From contig CAJPTC010000005.1 in assembly GCA_905373475.1 (NCBI GenBank), positions 27,796 to 91,795 on the forward strand: a stretch of 64,000 nt of DNA, in the 5' to 3' direction. Below, piece by piece: positions 59,296 through 64,000 of the stretch. Every line of letters starts with the position of its first letter. Positions within the stretch are counted from its first letter, which is position 1. The DNA comes from Bacteroidia bacterium (GTDB lineage: Bacteria; Bacteroidota; Bacteroidia; Bacteroidales; CAJPTX01). Below the pieces are notes generated by a model that saw only the letters and a program-made list of their open reading frames with translations, was not told the origin of the DNA and did no database searches. Position numbers and translations under genes: made by a program.

Positions 59296-60297
59296 CTATT
59301 TCTCGTCTTCATGGAGCAATTTCCAGAGCAGATCTTTTAACGACATCAGCCCCTCTCCTGTAATTGCCGAGATGAATACAAATGGGAGATCAAGCTCCAA
59401 TTTTTGAGCAATCTGTTCGCGACACTCTTGGTCAATAAGATCAACCTTGGAGATAGCCAATGCCTTCCGTTTCTCCAGAAGTTCGGGTTTGTAAAGCCTT
59501 ATTTCGTTGCACAGGGTATTGTAGTCGGTCTCAATATCGTCAGAATCTGCTGCTACAAGAAACAGGAGTATAGAATTCCGCTCTGTGTGCCGAAGAAAAC
59601 GTAACCCGATGCCGCGTCCTGCGTGAGCATCTACTATAATACCTGGGATATCGGCCATTACGAACGACAACCCGTCTCGGTAGCTTACAATGCCTAATTC
59701 GGGAACGAGTGTTGTAAACGGATAATCGGCAATTTTGGGCTTGGCGTTAGATACCTGCGAGAGTAGGGTAGACTTCCCCGCATTGGGGAAACCAATTAGC
59801 CCCACATCGGCAAACGTTTTTAGCTCCAGAACGACCCACCCTTCCGCGCCGAGTTCGCCTGGTTGGCTAAAGCGTGGTGTCTGTTGCGTTGGGCTTCTGA
59901 AATTCCAATTGCCGAGTCCGCCGCGCCCGCCTTGTTTCAGTACTAAGGTTTGCCCATCCTCGGTTATCTCGCCGATTTGTTCGCCAGTTTCCTCGTTGAT
60001 AGCAACTGTTCCCAGTGGTACTTCGATGATACTATCCTCGCCCTTTGCACCCTGACTCCGTTGTCTGCCGCCTGCTTCGCCATTCTTGGCCACTACATGC
60101 TTGCAATACTGGAGATGGAGGAGCGTCCACTTGTTCTTGTTACCTACCATGATAACATCGCCGCCTTTTCCGCCATCGCCGCCGTCTGGACCACCCTTAG
60201 GGATGAATTTCTCATGACGCAGGTGGGCGCTGCCTGCGCCACCGTGACCCGAACGACAAAATACGCGAATGCGGTCTATAAAATTCTGCGATGCCAT
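59296..60297 (-). CDS. obgE: Obg-family GTPase
   Basis: A 333-residue ribosome-assembly GTPase. A glycine-rich Obg domain (FCRSGHGGAGSAHLRHEKFIPKGGPDGGDGGKGG) precedes the G domain: GFPNAGKSTLLSQVS (G1), YPFTTLVPELGIV, DIPGII (G3), SKVDLI (G4). There is no extended C-terminal tail. Confidence 0.96.
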   Translation of the reverse strand: MASQNFIDRIRVFCRSGHGGAGSAHLRHEKFIPKGGPDGGDGGKGGDVIMVGNKNKWTLLHLQYCKHVVAKNGEAGGRQRSQGAKGEDSIIEVPLGTVAINEETGEQIGEITEDGQTLVLKQGGRGGLGNWNFRSPTQQTPRFSQPGELGAEGWVVLELKTFADVGLIGFPNAGKSTLLSQVSNAKPKIADYPFTTLVPELGIVSYRDGLSFVMADIPGIIVDAHAGRGIGLRFLRHTERNSILLFLVAADSDDIETDYNTLCNEIRLYKPELLEKRKALAISKVDLIDQECREQIAQKLELDLPFVFISAITGEGLMSLKDLLWKLLHEDEK

Positions 60298-60407
60298 AGA
60301 TTCTGTACTGTACTACCCTTGAACGCTAGGCAAAACCGTATGCCCAAAGGTTCAAGTTGCGTTTCTATTAAGCAATGGGACTAGAAAAGGTTAACACTGT
60401 CATTCTG

Positions 60408-60986
60408 TTATACGAACTGGAGCGAGTCTATAACTTTCTGAAGGCGAGCACTGATCTCGTCAACACTTCCCAGTCCGTCTATTTGGAAGAGTTTCCCCGA
60501 ACCGTTGTAATGGGACGCAACAGGCGCAGTCTGTTCGTGGTAAATCTTTATCCGATTCTCTATAACCTCCTCCTTATCATCCGCACGTCCTTCTAGTTTG
60601 GCGCGTTGTAGGAGTCGGCGTACGAGCTCATTTTTCTCCACAGTAAGCAGTAGGACGGCATTGATCATCGTGCCCTCGTCGTGAAGCATTTTATCTAGTT
60701 GTACAGCTTGCGGGCGTGTACGTGGGAAACCGTCAAATATAAACCCCTTGCTGTTACGATGCGCGTGAATGAACTCCTGTATGATGCCGATCACCATCTC
60801 GTCGGGGACTAATTGCCCCTTATCCATATACGATTTGGCTTGTACACCGAGCGGCGTACCCTCCGCAATGGCGGCACGTAGAATGTCGCCTGTTGAAATA
60901 TGAGTGAGGTTATACTTTGCGACGAGGAACTGTGCTTGTGTCCCTTTGCCCGCACCAGGAGGCCCGAAAAGAATCAAGTTGATCAT
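60408..60986 (-). CDS. adk: adenylate kinase
   Basis: A 192-residue kinase. NLILFGPPGAGKGTQAQFL (P-loop), ISTGDILRAA, FIFDGFPRTRPQAVQLD. A short LID, without the zinc or long insert, fits the length. Confidence 0.96.
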   Translation of the reverse strand: MINLILFGPPGAGKGTQAQFLVAKYNLTHISTGDILRAAIAEGTPLGVQAKSYMDKGQLVPDEMVIGIIQEFIHAHRNSKGFIFDGFPRTRPQAVQLDKMLHDEGTMINAVLLLTVEKNELVRRLLQRAKLEGRADDKEEVIENRIKIYHEQTAPVASHYNGSGKLFQIDGLGSVDEISARLQKVIDSLQFV

Positions 60987-61007
60987 GGTTGTAACCGTTG
61001 ATAAACG

Positions 61008-61559
61008 CTACTTGTCGTTAAGGATATATAAGTCAGGATAATTGCGTCCGAGTCCATTGTAGTCTAGTCCGTAGCCCACCACGAAGCGATTGGGGAGATC
61101 GAGTCCTATGTAGTCTACCTTGAAGTTGCCGACAAAGGCTTCCGATTTTGTAAACATGGCTGCTATCTGAATACTCTTTGCGCCACGCCCCGTCAAGTTA
61201 TCTAGAAGCGATTGCATGGTTAACCCCGTGTCTACGATGTCTTCTATGATGAGGATGTCGCGCTGTGCTACGCGCTGCGTCAAGCCAAACAGCTCTTCGG
61301 GCTTTTGCGAAGCTTTTGTGCCATGGTATGACCGATAGCGCACAAATTCTACCGCGAGATCGAAGGGTAGAGCCCGCAACAAATCGGCTGCAAATACAAA
61401 AGCTCCGTTAAGAATACAGAGCGCCAGCGGCTCTTGTTTTTTCTCAAACCCAGCGGCGATTTGTTTTGCAAGGCGTTCTACGGCATCGTGCAAAAACTCG
61501 TGGGAGTATAAGCGCTCGAAGGTTAATCCCAGCAGGTTGACGCGTTGCGGAGTGTTCAT
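61008..61559 (-). CDS. hpt: hypoxanthine phosphoribosyltransferase
   Basis: A 183-residue purine-salvage enzyme. The PRPP loop is ILIIEDIVDTGLTMQSLLDNL, with VEFVRYRSYHGT and VDYIGLDLPNRFVVGYGLDYN around it. The start overlaps the lpxA stop by 4 bp, and adk follows 21 bp on. Confidence 0.93.
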   Translation of the reverse strand: MNTPQRVNLLGLTFERLYSHEFLHDAVERLAKQIAAGFEKKQEPLALCILNGAFVFAADLLRALPFDLAVEFVRYRSYHGTKASQKPEELFGLTQRVAQRDILIIEDIVDTGLTMQSLLDNLTGRGAKSIQIAAMFTKSEAFVGNFKVDYIGLDLPNRFVVGYGLDYNGLGRNYPDLYILNDK

Positions 61560-62341
61560 TCTATCTTCCCTCCTCGTAGTAAGCCGCGGTCTGAAAGTTG
61601 AACGAACTTGATTATCTCCTCCAGTTCTGGCGTAGGACGCATCTCCTGTACAATCTTTTCTACCCCCTGCGAAATATTCATGCCTTCGCGATAGAGCAAC
61701 CGATAGGCCTCTTGTATTTCTTGTATGAGCTCGGCGGGGAAGAGGCGACGTCTTAATCCCACTACATTAAGCCCACAGAACATAATGGGTTCGCGCCCTG
61801 CAATGACATAGGGGGGAACATCCTTATTAACTTTTGTGCCCCCTTGTACCATTACGTGCTTGCCGACGCGCGTAAACTGGTGAACGAGCGTACCGCCTGA
61901 GAGTATTGCATAGTCATCCACCTCTACCTCGCCCGCCAACTGAACACAGTTGCCCAGAATTACGTGGTTATGGATTAGGCAGTCGTGCGCAACGTGCGCA
62001 TAAGCCATTATGAGGCAGTCTGAACCTACTTTCGTAATCTGTTTTGCCAGTGTACCCCGATTAACCGTTGTGCACTCGCGGAGCGTTGTATCGTCGCCAA
62101 TCTCTACGGTAGAGTATTCGCCCTTAAATTTCAAATCTTGGGGGATGGCTGCTATCGTAGCTCCTGGAAATATCCGACAGCGTTGCCCGATCCGTGCACC
62201 ATCAAAAATAGTTACGTGCGGACCAATCCATGTACCATCGCCTATCGTAACGTCGCCTGCTATGTACGCAAACGGTTCTACTACGACGTCTTTGCCTAAT
62301 TTCGCCTCGGGCGCAACATAAGCTAATGCGCTGACTGACAT
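61556..62341 (-). CDS. lpxA: UDP-N-acetylglucosamine acyltransferase
   Basis: A 261-residue cytoplasmic enzyme catalysing the first acylation of lipid A. A left-handed beta-helix of hexapeptide repeats (VVVEPFAYIAGDVTIGDGTWIGPHVTIF, AYAHVAHDCLIHNHVILGN) with the catalytic histidine in HVAHDC, then GLNVVGLRRR and a helical C-terminus. It is 8 bp after lpxC/fabZ. Confidence 0.96.
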   Translation of the reverse strand: MSVSALAYVAPEAKLGKDVVVEPFAYIAGDVTIGDGTWIGPHVTIFDGARIGQRCRIFPGATIAAIPQDLKFKGEYSTVEIGDDTTLRECTTVNRGTLAKQITKVGSDCLIMAYAHVAHDCLIHNHVILGNCVQLAGEVEVDDYAILSGGTLVHQFTRVGKHVMVQGGTKVNKDVPPYVIAGREPIMFCGLNVVGLRRRLFPAELIQEIQEAYRLLYREGMNISQGVEKIVQEMRPTPELEEIIKFVQLSDRGLLRGGKIE

Positions 62342-62349
62342 ATTCTCTC

Positions 62350-63747
62350 TTACGATTTACGAGCTATTTGTGCCATTAAATCTCCTTCGGCAACGAGGGT
62401 ATTCCCCACGTACGTTTCGCCGTGCATTACAGCCATGCCGCGCCGCACGGGGCTTACCAACTCAAGGCTGAGTATCAGCGTGTCGCCTGGTACTACTTTC
62501 TGACGAAAACGAACGTTGTCAATACGAAGGAAGTAGGTAAGATAGTTCTCGGGATCTGGCACACTACTCAAGACGAGTACCCCTCCCACTTGTGCCATCG
62601 CTTCCACTTGTAGCACGCCTGGCATTACGGGTGCTCCCGGGAAGTGACCTACAAAAAATGCCTCGTTCATCGTCACATTCTTAATGCCGATTACCTTCGT
62701 CTCGGAGAGCGACATGATCTTGTCTACCAACAAGAATGGTGGACGATGTGGGAGCAGTTGCATCACCTGCTGGATGTCTAGAATAGGGGGCGCTGCAAAG
62801 TCTATTTTTGGGGCAGAGCCCTTTTGCTGCTGTTCTTGGCTCTTATACGCCTTACGGAGCAGTTTTGCGAGCTCGGTGTTCGCATGATGCCCTGGGCGTA
62901 TTGCCACAATGCGTCCCTTTAAGCGCACGCCTACCAGCGCCAAATCGCCGAGCACATCGAGCAATTTATGGCGTGCGGGTTCATTCTCGTAATACAACGG
63001 TTCGTTGCTCAGAATGCCGTTCTCTGCGGGGTGCACCTTGGGTTTGCCAAAGAGGTTTGCCAAACGATCTAGTTCCTCTTGTGTAACACCGCGTTCTAAA
63101 ATCACGAGTGCATTTTCCAAGTCGCCGCCCTTGATGAGGTTATGGTCGCGCAGAATTTCTAGCTCATGCAAGAATACGAAGGTACGCGAATTGGCGATCT
63201 CGTCGGAGTAGTCGCTATGTTCATCGAACATGGCAAATTGATGCCCGAGAACCTGCGATTGGTAATCGATGAGAACGTTTACAGTATACTGGTCGTCTGG
63301 ATAAATGGTTATCTCTACGCCAGCGGTCGCATCCTTGAAGGAGATCTTCTCCGAGGGACAAAAATATTCTACCTCAGCCTCCTGTTCCACGAGCCCCACT
63401 TCGGCTATTTGGCGCGCATATTCGCGGGCACTTCCGTCTAGAATGGGGACTTCTGGTCCGTTGAGGTGAATCTCGGCATTGTCTACGCCCAGCGTCCAGA
63501 GAGCCGACATCAGGTGCTCTAGGGTGCTAACTCGTGCCTCGCCCTCCACGATGGTAGTGCCGCGTGAAGTATCTACTACATTTTCGGCAAGGGCATGAAC
63601 GATGGGATGCCCCGCCAAATCTTCGCGTACAAAGAAGATTCCGCTGCCTGCGGGGGCAGGACGTATATCTGCTTCAACCTTCGCTCCTGTGTGTAACCCT
63701 TGCCCCGCTACGTGGATGGGGGCTGCTAGCGTCTTTTGTTTCGCCAT
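62350..63747 (-). CDS. bifunctional LpxC deacetylase / FabZ dehydratase
   Basis: A 465-residue fusion typical of Bacteroidota, best named lpxC/fabZ. The LpxC part (residues about 1-310) has STLEHLMSAL (zinc His), ILDGSAREYARQI and HKLLDVLGDLALVG (zinc His and Asp). A linker rich in Gln and Lys leads to FabZ (about 325-465): LLPHRPPFLLVDKI and VGHFPGAPVMPGVLQVEAMAQ (active-site His and Glu). It joins lipid A deacetylation with fatty-acid dehydration. The ATG at 63747 is chosen over 63759 because MAKQKTL opens the conserved part. Confidence 0.96.
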   Translation of the reverse strand: MAKQKTLAAPIHVAGQGLHTGAKVEADIRPAPAGSGIFFVREDLAGHPIVHALAENVVDTSRGTTIVEGEARVSTLEHLMSALWTLGVDNAEIHLNGPEVPILDGSAREYARQIAEVGLVEQEAEVEYFCPSEKISFKDATAGVEITIYPDDQYTVNVLIDYQSQVLGHQFAMFDEHSDYSDEIANSRTFVFLHELEILRDHNLIKGGDLENALVILERGVTQEELDRLANLFGKPKVHPAENGILSNEPLYYENEPARHKLLDVLGDLALVGVRLKGRIVAIRPGHHANTELAKLLRKAYKSQEQQQKGSAPKIDFAAPPILDIQQVMQLLPHRPPFLLVDKIMSLSETKVIGIKNVTMNEAFFVGHFPGAPVMPGVLQVEAMAQVGGVLVLSSVPDPENYLTYFLRIDNVRFRQKVVPGDTLILSLELVSPVRRGMAVMHGETYVGNTLVAEGDLMAQIARKS

Positions 63748-63800
63748 TCGTCTCTCCAAATACGTCGTTCAACACCAGAAAACAATACTATGCTCGTATA

Positions 63801-63808
63801 CAAAGATA
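63801..63808 (-). promoter_or_regulatory. -7 box (TATCTTTG) for the lpxC/fabZ operon
   Basis: Exact TAnnTTTG match 53 bp upstream of the ATG at 63747. No clear -33 element. It could drive the minus-strand run down to the terminator at 56714. Confidence 0.45.
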
Positions 63809-63952
63809 ACGAATTTGCCATAGTAACAGCGTTATTGTTTTCCTCGGCAGAGAGTTCTTGTCTAAATCAGAGCTTCTTGCTGTTACAAGTTGTACAGTGA
63901 TAGGAATTTCTGGACGGAGGTCATCACACACAAACCCCCGTGTTGTGATACT

Positions 63953-64000
63953 GTCCCAAAAAAGTGTGTAAGCTTCAAAATTCAGAACTTTGAAAAAGTT
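63953..64000. mobile_element. possible insertion-sequence end at the window edge
   Basis: ACTGTCCCAAAAAAGTGTGT resembles terminal repeats of IS256-type elements in style. No transposase is in the window, so this is tentative. Confidence 0.25.

Overview
This window reads as chromosomal DNA of a Bacteroidota bacterium, most likely Porphyromonas or a close relative. The support is: two cargo proteins ending in type IX secretion (T9SS) sorting domains plus the T9SS outer-membrane component PorQ, an LpxC/FabZ fusion, the rpmB-rpmG-DUF4295 trio, a TonB-receptor-type outer-membrane protein, and many Bacteroidota -7 promoter boxes (TAnnTTTG), a few with a matching -33 TTTG. Shine-Dalgarno sequences are mostly absent, as is usual for the phylum.

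Layout. 1-339: end of a T9SS cargo gene. 489-9231 (minus): manA, a restriction-modification enzyme, ispH, radA, a flippase-like membrane protein, panD, panC and smpB, mostly close-packed. 9351-10929 (plus): a three-gene HipB/HipS/HipT-type toxin-antitoxin module behind repeated operators. 11015-13402 (minus): cmk, porQ and a thioesterase. 13606-16683 (plus): rpmB, rpmG, DUF4295, ftsY, rimO. 16853-21367: a giant repeat-bearing T9SS surface protein, then an intergenic patch with a palindromic repeat, an IS-like scar and a strong terminator. 21710-33270: M16 protease (minus), asd and a 1,853-residue alpha-2-macroglobulin (plus), bioB (minus), coaD (plus).

33271-44267 is accessory in character: a thioredoxin-like protein with a degenerate active site, a TonB-receptor-like barrel, two tandem paralogues of unknown family, a LuxR-type regulator, a lytic transglycosylase, two outer-membrane proteins, tRNA-Gln and a SiaB/SiaC partner-switch pair. 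44619-49286 holds a hypothetical gene, a TolC-family protein, tgt and an LptF/LptG permease. 49395-54656 holds a candidate small RNA or leader, a two-gene envelope module of unknown function, a DUF7691-like gene with its own promoter and a decayed partial copy of the large module gene. 54714-63747 holds a nitroreductase, a LEA-like lipoprotein, yebC, an exported protein, and a long minus-strand run (lpxC/fabZ, lpxA, hpt, adk, obgE, PAP2 phosphatase, CapA-like) joining lipid A synthesis to nucleotide and GTPase housekeeping. The window ends in possible IS-end sequence.

Most unusual points: a palindromic repeat read in frame inside the predicted nuclease domain of the restriction enzyme; the tripartite Hip module; tandem proteins that look like TonB-receptor N-termini without a barrel; a 185-bp patch identical but for one base between a live gene and an otherwise decayed copy; a Tgt lacking most of its usual zinc cysteines; and a SiaB/SiaC pair without SiaA or SiaD nearby. 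All assignments come from reading the sequence; no database search was run.
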